Assembly (NCBI GenBank): GCA_002288455.1
Contig: NEUS01000013.1
Span: 1 to 51,816 of the forward strand
Direction: 5' to 3'
Length of the DNA stretch: 51,816 nucleotides
From: Opitutia bacterium Tous-C1TDCM
GTDB lineage: Bacteria > Verrucomicrobiota > Verrucomicrobiia > Opitutales > Opitutaceae
The translations under genes were made by a program, and so were the position numbers. Shown piece by piece: positions 38,347 through 45,801 of the stretch; within the stretch, counting starts at the first letter, position 1, and every line of letters begins with the position of its first letter. The notes beneath the pieces are model-generated. The model worked only from the letters and a program-made list of their open reading frames with translations, made no database searches and was not told the origin of the DNA.

Positions 38347-39348
38347 CTAAAAACGCTTGAGCTGCCGGAATTGTTTTTCGTCGCGTTCGGGCCGGGCAAA
38401 TTCGGGAATCACCGGGCGCGCCGCCGGGGGCAACGGGGCCGGCGGGGTAAAGGCCGCGGCCGCCGGTCCGGGCGGCGGCACGGCCGGGCCGGCGAGCACT
38501 CCGGCCTCGCGGACCTGGCGCAGTTCCAGCGCTTCGAATTGCTGCAGAAACGGATTCTCGCGCGGGGCGGACGAGAGTTTCAGGTCGCCGACGGCCGCGC
38601 CCAGCGCCCTCCCCGCTTCGCCTTCGGCCGCGATGCCCGCGGCCGCCAAGTCGCCGGAAAGGCCGCCGACGTTCGCCACGGCCTCCGCGTTCCCGCCGGC
38701 CCGGCCCGATGTATCCGCATTCACGGTACCGCGCAGGAGCGCATAGTCGGCCGGGGTCATCCACCCGGCGAGGAAGCGGTCGAAAGGATTCTCGGGCGGC
38801 GGCCGGCGATCCTCGGTGGCGGTCTCGGCCCGCCCCTCGGCCGTCGCGGCCGCCTCGGCGGTTTCGCGCGTCTCGCGTTCGCCGGGCCGATCCGCAGCGG
38901 GACCCTCGGCCTCGAACGCCTTGGCGTTTTCGGAATTCCGTTCCCGGCGCGGTCCCGCCCGCGGATCGGACGAGGCCTTTGCCTGCTTGGCTTCCTTTTC
39001 CATCGCGTCGAGCAGCCAGGTCGGCGAACGCGTCCCCGCCGGCCGCTGTTTCTCGCTGCCGCCCGGATTGGCCCGGAGGACCGTCGGGCCGGGCCCGGGT
39101 TGGAATTCCGGCAACGTCAACTTCGGACCGCCGCGATTGGTTCCCGCCTGCGACGGATCGCGGGCGGCCTTGATGGCTTCGAAATCGCGTTTGGCGGAAG
39201 TGATCGGCGACTCTGCCTCCGCCGGCCGGACCGGAGTTGCCGGCGGCGTCGATATTTCCGCGCTCGCGGCGCCGACGGGCGCAACGGCAGCGAGGCACAG
39301 CAGCCCGGCCAACCACCCGCGGTGCCTTCGTTCCGAACGCGGGTTCAT
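38347..39348 (-). CDS. Exported protein of unknown function, low complexity
   Basis: A 333-residue protein that I do not recognise. It begins with a basic N-region and signal peptide (GWLAGLLCLAAVAPVGAASA). The mature part is rich in Ala, Pro, Glu and Arg with long unstructured stretches (AEGRAETATEDRRPPPE), and includes two related short motifs, ENPFDRFLAGWMTPADYALL and ENPFLQQFEALELRQVRE, that may be the only folded or binding segments. It starts 10 bases after the pilT stop, hence probably co-transcribed with pilT, and ends 46 bases before fabD. A periplasmic accessory role in pilus function is possible from position only. Confidence 0.75.
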   Translation of the reverse strand: MNPRSERRHRGWLAGLLCLAAVAPVGAASAEISTPPATPVRPAEAESPITSAKRDFEAIKAARDPSQAGTNRGGPKLTLPEFQPGPGPTVLRANPGGSEKQRPAGTRSPTWLLDAMEKEAKQAKASSDPRAGPRRERNSENAKAFEAEGPAADRPGERETRETAEAAATAEGRAETATEDRRPPPENPFDRFLAGWMTPADYALLRGTVNADTSGRAGGNAEAVANVGGLSGDLAAAGIAAEGEAGRALGAAVGDLKLSSAPRENPFLQQFEALELRQVREAGVLAGPAVPPPGPAAAAFTPPAPLPPAARPVIPEFARPERDEKQFRQLKRF

Positions 39349-39358
39349 CGTCGGCCGC

Positions 39359-40462
39359 TCACGATTTGATGAAGATCCCCTTCAGGTTCATCTCGAGCTG
39401 CTGGGGATTCGGCGAGTACTTGAGGCCGTCGGCCTTGCTGATCCGGCCGGCCTTGATCAGGCGGTAAAGGTCCTTGTTGAACGAGAAACTCGTCGAGTCG
39501 CCGCTGCCTTCGAGGATGCCCTGGATCTTCTCGTTCTGGCCCTCGAGAATCAGGTTTCGCACGGTGGCATCGGCGGTGAGAATCTCGTTCGCCGGCACGC
39601 GGCCGTTGCCTTCCATGGTCGGGATCAGTTTCTGGCAAATGAACCCGCGGAGCGAACCGGAGATCGCGCGCCGGGCCTGCAACTGTTCTTCGGCGGGGAA
39701 GAATTCGAAGAGGCGCGTGAGCGATTGCGCGACGGTCGCGGCGTGCATCGTGGAGATGACCAAGTGGCCGGTCTCGGCCGCGGAGATCGCGGTCTCGAAG
39801 GTTTCGCGATCGCGCATTTCGCCGATCAGAATGATGTCGGGATTCTGGCGGAGGACGGCCTTGATCGCCAATTCGAAGCTCGGCACGTCGAGGCCGATCT
39901 CGCGTTGCTGGAACAGCGATTTGTCATCGTGAAACGTGTACTCGATCGGGTCCTCGATCGTGACGATGTGCTTGTCGAGGTTCTGGTTGATCCAGTTCAG
40001 CATCGCGGCCATCGTCGAGCTCTTGCCCGAGCCGGTGGCGCCGCAGATGAGCAGAATGCCATCTTTCGCCTGGCTGAGTTTCATCAGCGACGCTTCCGTC
40101 GTGCCGAGCCCGAGCTGCTCGAAGGTCGGCACCGTGCTCTTGATGTGCCGCAGCACGATGCTGACGAGGCCGCGTTGGTGGAACGCGTTGACGCGGAACC
40201 GGCCGACGCCCTCGGCGGCGTAGGCGAAGTCGACCTGCCCTTCGTCGTCCCAGCGCGCCTTGAAGACCTTCGGCACATGCTCGACCACGAAGGCCTCCGC
40301 CTCGGGGCAGGAGATCGGATCCATGTCGACGGGTTTGAGTTTTCCGGCGAGCCGCACGTAGCCCGGTTTGTTCGATTTGATGATCACATCGCTCACGCCG
40401 CTTTCGACGGCGAGCCGGAGCAGATCGTTGATCATTTCGGTGTGCGGTGTGGCGGTCGGCAT
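39359..40462 (-). CDS. pilT: Twitching motility ATPase, PilT family
   Basis: A 367-residue hexameric ATPase that disassembles type IV pili to power retraction. The PilT layout is clear: N-terminal domain with LLRLAVESGVSDVIIKSN, Walker A CGATGSGKSS (Lys147), Asp box VTIEDPIEY, Walker B DIILIGEMRDRETF, His box ISTMHAATVAQSL. The ATG at 40462 was chosen; a longer frame upstream lacks family homology. PilU is the nearest alternative. The gene is divergent from dapA with a 68-base gap and is followed by an exported protein gene. No other pilus genes are in the window. Confidence 0.95.
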   Translation of the reverse strand: MPTATPHTEMINDLLRLAVESGVSDVIIKSNKPGYVRLAGKLKPVDMDPISCPEAEAFVVEHVPKVFKARWDDEGQVDFAYAAEGVGRFRVNAFHQRGLVSIVLRHIKSTVPTFEQLGLGTTEASLMKLSQAKDGILLICGATGSGKSSTMAAMLNWINQNLDKHIVTIEDPIEYTFHDDKSLFQQREIGLDVPSFELAIKAVLRQNPDIILIGEMRDRETFETAISAAETGHLVISTMHAATVAQSLTRLFEFFPAEEQLQARRAISGSLRGFICQKLIPTMEGNGRVPANEILTADATVRNLILEGQNEKIQGILEGSGDSTSFSFNKDLYRLIKAGRISKADGLKYSPNPQQLEMNLKGIFIKS

Positions 40463-40530
40463 GGGCAAAAAAGCGTTGCGATTCCGTATTTCGCCGTCGT
40501 TGGTTCCGCAAGGCTTCATTGCCCGTTTTC

Positions 40531-41415
40531 ATGAAACTCCGTCCGCTCACCGGCACCATCACCGCGCTCGCCACACCGTTTCGCGACGGTCAGGTTTCCT
40601 ACGGGGATCTGAAAAAACTCGTCGCGCACCAGATCAAGGGCGGGATCGACGGTTTGGTTCCGGTCGGGACCACGGGCGAGTCCCCGACGCTCGATTGGGA
40701 CGAGCACATGGAGGTGATCCGGTTCGTGATCGCCGAAGCCAAGGGTCGCGTGCCCGTCATCGCCGGCACCGGCTCCAATTCCACCCGCGAAGCCGTCGAG
40801 CTCACGCGCCTTTCCCACGAAGCCAAGGCCGACGCCATGCTCGTGGTGGCGCCGTACTACAACAAGCCGAGCCAGGAGGGTTTGTTTCAGCATTTTTCAG
40901 CCGTCGCCGAGGCCACCGACAAGCCGATCATTCTGTATTCGATACCCGGCCGCTGCGGGATCGAGATCGGCGTCGGCACCGTGGAGCGATTGCGTGCGAA
41001 GTATGCGCATGTCGCGTGGATCAAGGAGGCCGGCGGCAGCGTCGACCGCGTCGACCAACTCAAGCAGGCCTTGGGCGACAGCATTGTGGTCCTGAGCGGC
41101 GACGACTCCCTCACCCTGCCCTTCATCGCGGTCGGCGCCGAGGGCGTCATCAGCGTCGCCTCCAACCTCTACGTCCGCGACATTTCGAAGATGGTGCGGC
41201 TCGCGCGGGCGAACGATTTCGCCAAGGCCGCCAAGCTCCATCGCCGGCTCTACCCCGCCTTCAAGATGCTCTTCATCGAGCCGAATCCGGTGCCGATCAA
41301 GTACGCGTTGAAGCGGGCCGGTATCATCGGCGACGACTCCGTGCGCTCCCCGCTCTGCGGTATGTCCGAAGCGAATACGCAGACGCTCGCCGCGGTGCTG
41401 GCCCAGGTCGGCTGA
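40531..41415 (+). CDS. dapA: 4-hydroxy-tetrahydrodipicolinate synthase
   Basis: First committed enzyme of lysine and diaminopimelate synthesis; condenses pyruvate with aspartate semialdehyde. The 294-residue protein has the Schiff-base Lys165 in WIKEAGGS, Tyr136 in ILYSIPGRCG, GTTGESPTL and APYYNKPSQEG. The usual NVPGRTG is SIPGRCG here, with the catalytic Tyr kept. It opens a tight operon dapA-dapB-ruvA (gap of 8 bases to dapB). Confidence 0.97.
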   Translation: MKLRPLTGTITALATPFRDGQVSYGDLKKLVAHQIKGGIDGLVPVGTTGESPTLDWDEHMEVIRFVIAEAKGRVPVIAGTGSNSTREAVELTRLSHEAKADAMLVVAPYYNKPSQEGLFQHFSAVAEATDKPIILYSIPGRCGIEIGVGTVERLRAKYAHVAWIKEAGGSVDRVDQLKQALGDSIVVLSGDDSLTLPFIAVGAEGVISVASNLYVRDISKMVRLARANDFAKAAKLHRRLYPAFKMLFIEPNPVPIKYALKRAGIIGDDSVRSPLCGMSEANTQTLAAVLAQVG

Positions 41416-41423
41416 TCCGCGCC

Positions 41424-42155
41424 ATGTCTCCGCGTATTCTGATCAACGGCGCCAAGGGCCGGATGGGCCAGGCCGTCGCCGCCGCCGCCAAAGAAATGAA
41501 CCTGACCGTCAGCGGCGCCGTGGACGCCGGCGACGACCTCGGCGCCGCTCTGGCGGGCTGCGATGTCGTCGTCGACTTCAGCTCCCACGCCGCGACGGCC
41601 GCGCTGCTCGAGTCGGCCGTGGCGCGGGGCAAACCCGTCGTGCTCGGGACCACCGGCCACGGCGCCGATGAGAAGAAACGGCTGCTCCTCCTCGCTGGCC
41701 GCGTACCCTGTGTGTGGGCCGGCAACTTTTCCGTCGGCGTCAACCTGCTCTTCGCGCTCACGCGCCGCGCCTCCGCGGTCCTCGGCTCCGACTATGATGC
41801 CGAAGTCGTCGAGATGCATCACCGGTTCAAGAAAGACGCCCCGAGCGGCACCGCCGCGCGCCTGCTCGAAATCATTCTGGAAGAACGCAAACTCGGCGCC
41901 GAGGCCTTGCGCCACGGCCGCGAGGGCATCACCGGGGAGCGCACCCCGACGGAGGTGGGCATCCATGCGTTGCGCGGCGGCGACGTCGTCGGCGACCACA
42001 CCGTGATGTTTGCCGCGCTCGGCGAGCGCCTCGAGCTCACCCACAAGGCGAGCGACCGCGGGATTTTTGCGCGGGGTGCGTTGCGCGCGGCCTGCTGGGT
42101 CGTGGGACAGCCGCCGGGCGTGTACGACATGCAGGATGTGCTGGGGCTGAAGTGA
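41424..42155 (+). CDS. dapB: 4-hydroxy-tetrahydrodipicolinate reductase
   Basis: Second diaminopimelate enzyme, NAD(P)H dependent. The 243-residue product has the nucleotide-binding INGAKGRMGQ, the VDFSSHAAT and GTTGHGADEK segments, and the substrate site EMHHRFKKDAPSGTA with its catalytic His and Lys. GVGVHALRGG-like GIHALRGGDVVGDH and terminal GVYDMQDVLGLK also match. It follows dapA after 8 bases and its stop overlaps the ruvA start (TGATG). Confidence 0.97.
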   Translation: MSPRILINGAKGRMGQAVAAAAKEMNLTVSGAVDAGDDLGAALAGCDVVVDFSSHAATAALLESAVARGKPVVLGTTGHGADEKKRLLLLAGRVPCVWAGNFSVGVNLLFALTRRASAVLGSDYDAEVVEMHHRFKKDAPSGTAARLLEIILEERKLGAEALRHGREGITGERTPTEVGIHALRGGDVVGDHTVMFAALGERLELTHKASDRGIFARGALRAACWVVGQPPGVYDMQDVLGLK

Positions 42156-42757
42156 TGATCACTTCGATCCAAGGCACGCTGACGGCCGCGACGCCGCTGC
42201 ATGCCATTATCGAGCTGAACGGCTTCGGCTACGAAGTCCATGTGCCGGTCACGACCGCCGAACGCCTGCCGCAGGTCGGCAGCGCGGTGAAGTTGCACAC
42301 GTTGGTGATCTATCGGGAGGACGCGCAGACGATGTTCGGCTTCGCGACGACGGCCGACCGGGATTTTTTCCGCCTGATGATCGAAAACGTCACGGGCGTC
42401 GGCCCGAAGATGGCGTTGTCCATCATGAGCAAACTCTCGCTCGCGTCGCTGGAAGGCGCGATCCGCGCCGGCGATATCGGCTTGCTCGCGAAGTGTCCCG
42501 GCATCGGCAAAAAGACCGCCGAACGCCTGGTGGTCGAATTGAAGTCGAAGGTCGGCGGATCGTCCGTGTCGGAAACCGCGGCGGCCGGCGGCCCGGCGGC
42601 CACCGCGCCGGCCAGTTCGCACCATGATGCGGTTTCCGCGCTGGTGGCGCTGGGCTACAAGGGAGCGGACGCGGACGAAGCGGTTCGCCGGGCGGCCTTG
42701 GCGCTCGGGACGAAGGCGACGACGGAAACGCTCATCAAAAAAGCCCTGAACGGTTGA
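42155..42757 (+). CDS. ruvA: Holliday junction DNA helicase subunit RuvA
   Basis: Binds four-way DNA junctions and loads RuvB for branch migration. A 200-residue protein with the OB-fold domain I (ITSIQGTLTAATP, GFGYEVHVP), two helix-hairpin-helix motifs (ENVTGVGPKMALSIMS and AKCPGIGKKTAERLVVEL) and a C-terminal RuvB-contacting three-helix domain (AVSALVALGYKGADADEAV). Start at ATG 42155 overlaps dapB stop; a GTG one codon upstream is possible. RuvB and RuvC are not in the window. The coding end is inside a terminator hairpin for the opposite strand. Confidence 0.97.
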   Translation: MITSIQGTLTAATPLHAIIELNGFGYEVHVPVTTAERLPQVGSAVKLHTLVIYREDAQTMFGFATTADRDFFRLMIENVTGVGPKMALSIMSKLSLASLEGAIRAGDIGLLAKCPGIGKKTAERLVVELKSKVGGSSVSETAAAGGPAATAPASSHHDAVSALVALGYKGADADEAVRRAALALGTKATTETLIKKALNG

Positions 42758-42767
42758 CGTTCAGGGC
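42737..42767 (-). terminator. Rho-independent terminator for the anti-sigma operon, inside the ruvA 3' end
   Basis: A perfect 10-base stem GCCCTGAACG / CGTTCAGGGC (42743-42752 and 42758-42767) with a 5-base loop includes the ruvA stop codon. On the minus strand the stem is followed by six T residues (A run at 42737-42742 on the plus strand). It fits a terminator for the leftward sigma/anti-sigma transcript. On the plus strand no T run follows the stem. Confidence 0.85.
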
Positions 42768-42810
42768 CGGGAAATTTCCGCCCGCGCCATTGCGCCGCGG
42801 GCGGCGGACC

Positions 42811-43542
42811 TCACTTCACGAATTGGAAGGCGGTCGATTCGACGTCGGCTTGGGCCGGACGGGGACCGAGCGGGCGGCCTTCGGGCCGGAGGGACGCGGG
42901 CCGGGCCTCGAAACGCAGATCGGCGACGGGGATCGGGCGTTGCACCGGCGCGAGTTGGATCTGGTTCATCCACGCGAACTGGGCGTTGCCCGATTCGGAA
43001 ACAGCGACGCCGGCGGTATCCGGGAGACGTTGGCCGGCCAGCAAGAGCGGATCCGCCATGAAGGTGGCGTTGCGCTTGTTCGCACCGCCCAAAACGGTCG
43101 GGCCGGAGCGCAATCCCGCCGCGGACGGCGCGGCGACGGCGGCGGACTCCGGCTTGACCTCGGCGGAGGCGAAGACCGCGACCGGGGCTTCGGCCGGGAC
43201 CAATTTCCGGGACTGCCCGACAAAGACGATCGCCACACAGGCAGCGGCGGCAACGGCGGCGCCGGCGGCGTACCAATTTCCGGTCCGGGCGCTGCGGGCA
43301 CGGGCCCGAATTGCAGCTGTCTGCTCGAAAGCCACCACCTTGACGTCCGTGCTCTCAGCGGGCTCGTTGCGGAAATCGGCGGCGAGCAATTGGCAGGCCT
43401 TTTGCATCTCGCAGTATTCGCGGTAAAGGCGGCGACGGTCGGGAGTCGACTGCACCTCCGCTTCGAGCCGGGCCGCGTCCGCGGCGGAGATCTCGCGATC
43501 GAGATAGAGGTTGAGCAGTGCGATAAACTCCGAGTCTTTCAT
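42811..43542 (-). CDS. Probable membrane-anchored anti-sigma factor
   Basis: A 243-residue protein with a cytosolic helical N-terminal domain (SEFIALLNLYLDREISAADA, then EVQSTPDRRRLYREYCEMQK), one transmembrane helix near residues 93-113 (WYAAGAAVAAAACVAIVFVG) and a low-complexity exterior part. This is the layout of anti-sigma factors that hold an ECF sigma at the membrane; no zinc-binding HxxxCxxC motif is seen. The ATG overlaps the stop of the sigma gene (ATGA), the usual order. It is identified mainly by context and topology; the sequence itself is not clearly of a known anti-sigma family. Confidence 0.72.
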   Translation of the reverse strand: MKDSEFIALLNLYLDREISAADAARLEAEVQSTPDRRRLYREYCEMQKACQLLAADFRNEPAESTDVKVVAFEQTAAIRARARSARTGNWYAAGAAVAAAACVAIVFVGQSRKLVPAEAPVAVFASAEVKPESAAVAAPSAAGLRSGPTVLGGANKRNATFMADPLLLAGQRLPDTAGVAVSESGNAQFAWMNQIQLAPVQRPIPVADLRFEARPASLRPEGRPLGPRPAQADVESTAFQFVK

Positions 43543-44141
43543 TTGGAATTGTCCCCGATCTTGGCGCGCAGGCTCTCGCGGGCGCGAGCGATGCGACTTT
43601 TCACGGTCCCGACCGAGATCCCGAGGATCGCGGCGATTTCTTCGTAGGAGAGGTTTTTGATATTCCGCAGCACGAGAATCTCCCGGTGCTTGGCGGAGAG
43701 GCGTTCCATGCCTTTGCCGATCCGTTCGACGAGCTCCTGCGTGACGGTGATGTCGTCGGGCGACTCGACCTCGGCGGGGATGACGTCGGCGAGAGTCAGG
43801 TCGTTTTCGGCGCTGACCGGGGCGTCGAGGGAGACGGACTTGTCGCGTTTGCGCCGCCACCAGTACCAGTAGCGGTTGCGGGCCAGGTTCGTGGCGATCT
43901 GGTAGAGCCACGTCGAAAACGCGGAATCGCCGCGAAAATTGGCGAGGCCGCGGTGGGCGCGGATGAAGGCGTCCTGCGTGACCTCCTCGGCATCCTGCTG
44001 ATTGCGCAGCAGCTGGTGCACCATCGAGTAGATGCGATCCCAATAACGGGTCACCATCTCGTCGAAGGCGGCCTGATCTCCGTTCTTGAAGCGATCGACG
44101 AGCACGCGATCGAGGGCAACTTCTTGGGCTTTGGCAGACAT
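43539..44141 (-). CDS. ECF RNA polymerase sigma factor, RpoE-like
   Basis: A 200-residue sigma factor. Region 2 includes DRIYSMVHQLLRNQQDAEEV, TQDAFIRAHRGLANFRGDSA and FSTWLYQIATNLARNRYW; region 4 includes LSAKHREILVLRNIKNLSYE and EIAAILGISVGTVKSRIARAR, the helix-turn-helix for the -35 box. It resembles SigW/RpoE-type envelope stress sigmas. The ATG at 44141 gives the usual length; a longer in-frame N-terminal extension exists but is not family-like. It is co-transcribed with the following gene, inferred anti-sigma factor, and lies 162 bases from the divergent tRNA-Lys. Confidence 0.95.
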   Translation of the reverse strand: MSAKAQEVALDRVLVDRFKNGDQAAFDEMVTRYWDRIYSMVHQLLRNQQDAEEVTQDAFIRAHRGLANFRGDSAFSTWLYQIATNLARNRYWYWWRRKRDKSVSLDAPVSAENDLTLADVIPAEVESPDDITVTQELVERIGKGMERLSAKHREILVLRNIKNLSYEEIAAILGISVGTVKSRIARARESLRAKIGDNSK

Positions 44142-44155
44142 GCGTTCCGCCTCGC

Positions 44156-44183
44156 TCTGATTGGCGTACTGTTGGAAAGTTCC
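44156..44183 (-). promoter_or_regulatory. Possible RpoE-like promoter of the sigma/anti-sigma operon
   Basis: On the minus strand GGAACTT (44183-44177) and TCAGA (44160-44156) are 16 bases apart, similar to the E. coli sigma-E pattern GGAACTT and TCnnA. This would make the operon self-activated. The -10 match is only 14 bases from the chosen ATG, leaving a very short leader, so it is tentative. Confidence 0.35.
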
Positions 44184-44303
44184 CACGATTTCGTTGCGGC
44201 CCCGTCGATAGGTGCGCGCGCGGGCGCGGTCAACCGCCGCGGGGGAGAAATTTCTTGCAAACCCGCAGAGCGAAAACCCATTTTGTCCTTTCTTCGGGAG
44301 AGG

Positions 44304-44378
44304 GGGTCGATAGCTCAATGGTAGAGCAGCGTCCTTTTAAGTCGTTGGTTCTGGGTTCGAATCCCAGTCGACCCACCA
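44304..44378 (+). tRNA. tRNA-Lys (anticodon UUU)
   Basis: A cloverleaf folds from 44304: acceptor GGGTCGA pairs fully with TCGACCC; D arm GCTC/GAGC; anticodon loop CTTTTAA with anticodon TTT; variable TGGTT; T arm CTGGG TTCGAAT CCCAG; CCA is encoded at 44376-44378. The anticodon stem GCGTC/GTCGT has one T-T mismatch. A possible -35 TTGCAA at 44255-44260 with a weak -10 CATTTT at 44279-44284 lies upstream. The 3' end is only 16 bases from the following response regulator start codon. Confidence 0.96.
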
Positions 44379-44394
44379 CCCGTCCTCCACACGA

Positions 44395-45042
44395 ATGAAA
44401 CGCCTTGTCATCATCGAAGACCAGACCGCGATCCGCGAAATGCTGGTCGAGATTCTCCGGCTGGATGCCAATTACCAACTGGTCGGCGAGGCGGGAGACG
44501 GACAGTCGTCCGTGCAGCTTTGCCTCGATGTGAATCCCGACGTGTGCGTGCTCGACGCCAAACTGCCGGGGCTCAACGGCGTCGATATCCTGCGCCGCAT
44601 CGGGAAAAAGCTGCCGCAGATGCGCGTCCTCGTTTTTTCGGGCCATGAGAATCCGGTGCTCGTCCGGGAAATGCTGGAGGCCGGGGCCCATGGTTTCGTC
44701 GAAAAGACCGCCGGCCTCTTTGAATTCAAGAAAGGTCTCGAGACGGTCGCGAACGGCGGCACGTACTTCGGCCCGGCGGTCGCCGCCCTCCTCCGCAACG
44801 TCGTCGCCAATCCCGCGACCAGCAACGCCCCCGATTTTCTGACCGACCGCGAGCGCGAGATCCTCCAATTGGTGGCCGAAAGCCACAGCACCAAGGAAAT
44901 CGCCGCCAAGCTCGGCATCAGCGTCAAGACCGTGGACAACCACCGCACGAACCTGATGCGGAAGCTGAACCTTCACAACGTCGCCAGCCTCACCCGCTAC
45001 GCGCTGGAAGTCGGCCTGATCGAGCCGAAGAAGACGCTCTGA
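44395..45042 (+). CDS. NarL/LuxR-family response regulator
   Basis: A 215-residue two-domain regulator. The receiver has IIEDQTAIR, phospho-acceptor Asp54 in CVLDAKLPGLNG, FSGHEN and VEKTAGLF. The C-terminal LuxR-type helix-turn-helix is at about 148-210 (LTDREREILQLVAESHSTKE, IAAKLGISVKTVDNHRTNLM). It has no kinase neighbour, so the signal is unknown. The ATG at 44395 is 16 bases after the tRNA-Lys CCA end and the intervening bases contain no Shine-Dalgarno site; later ATGs would delete the acidic pocket. It is therefore probably transcribed together with the tRNA. Confidence 0.94.
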   Translation: MKRLVIIEDQTAIREMLVEILRLDANYQLVGEAGDGQSSVQLCLDVNPDVCVLDAKLPGLNGVDILRRIGKKLPQMRVLVFSGHENPVLVREMLEAGAHGFVEKTAGLFEFKKGLETVANGGTYFGPAVAALLRNVVANPATSNAPDFLTDREREILQLVAESHSTKEIAAKLGISVKTVDNHRTNLMRKLNLHNVASLTRYALEVGLIEPKKTL

Positions 45043-45124
45043 GGTTCCCGCCGCTAATAGCCTTGCGACGCTGCAACCGTTTGCCCAATAGGACTGTCAA
45101 TCTGTCCGGACCCCTTTCCTTCTC

Positions 45125-45712
45125 ATGAAACTCGTTTCGCCGAAACTTTCCCTCCTCGTCGCCAGCGCCGCGCTCGTACTTGCGGGCTGCACCAAGAAGC
45201 CCGCCCGGCCCGATCCGTCCGCCACGATGCTCGGCCAGCAGGGTTCGGGCACGGCGACGGCCGGGACCCCGACCGACGCCCTTTTCGGCGGCGCTCAGGG
45301 CGCGCTCATCGAGCGGACCGGCGGCGATTTCGATCCCAACGGCCACAACCGCACCGCCCTCGAGGCCCAGACGGTTTACTTCGATTACGACCGTTCCGAT
45401 ATCAAGGCATCCGAACGCCCGAAGCTGCAGGCCGCCAAGGACTATCTCGACAAGAACCCAACCTTCCGCCTGCTGCTCGAAGGCCATTGCGACTGGCGCG
45501 GTACGGCCGAGTACAATCTCGGTCTCGGCGACCGTCGCGCCGCGGGTGCCAAGAAGTTTCTCCTCTCCATCGGCGTGCCGGCCGATCGCATCGAGACTCT
45601 TTCCAAGGGCAGCCTCGAGGCCGCCAAGAACGCCGACGATGCAACGATGGGCAAAGATCGCCGCGTCAATCTCGTCGTGATCAATCCGACGGTGGCTGCC
45701 ACACCGCTCTGA
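45125..45712 (+). CDS. pal: Peptidoglycan-associated lipoprotein, OmpA-like
   Basis: A 195-residue outer membrane lipoprotein that ties the outer membrane to peptidoglycan. Signal peptide with lipobox ALVLAGC (Cys22), a short linker, then the OmpA-like domain: TVYFDYDRSDIKASERPKLQ and the peptidoglycan-binding segment EGHCDWRGTAEYNLGLGDRR, closely parallel to the Pal signature GHTDERGTPEYN. Tol genes are not adjacent. It is followed by a strong terminator and so is transcribed alone or as the last gene from the region around 45050. Confidence 0.93.
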   Translation: MKLVSPKLSLLVASAALVLAGCTKKPARPDPSATMLGQQGSGTATAGTPTDALFGGAQGALIERTGGDFDPNGHNRTALEAQTVYFDYDRSDIKASERPKLQAAKDYLDKNPTFRLLLEGHCDWRGTAEYNLGLGDRRAAGAKKFLLSIGVPADRIETLSKGSLEAAKNADDATMGKDRRVNLVVINPTVAATPL

Positions 45713-45751
45713 TCCGTCGGTCCCTCTCGCCCGCCAGCGGGCCGCTAAAAA

Positions 45752-45777
45752 GCCCCGGATTGCTCCGGGGCTTTTTT
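45752..45777 (+). terminator. Rho-independent terminator after pal
   Basis: A stem GCCCCGGA / TCCGGGGC with loop TTGC is followed by six T residues; A residues precede the stem, so it may also serve the opposite strand for the M20 peptidase gene, which ends at 45802. It lies 40 bases after the pal stop. Confidence 0.93.
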
Positions 45778-45801
45778 GTGTCCGATGTGCGGATACGACG
45801 G

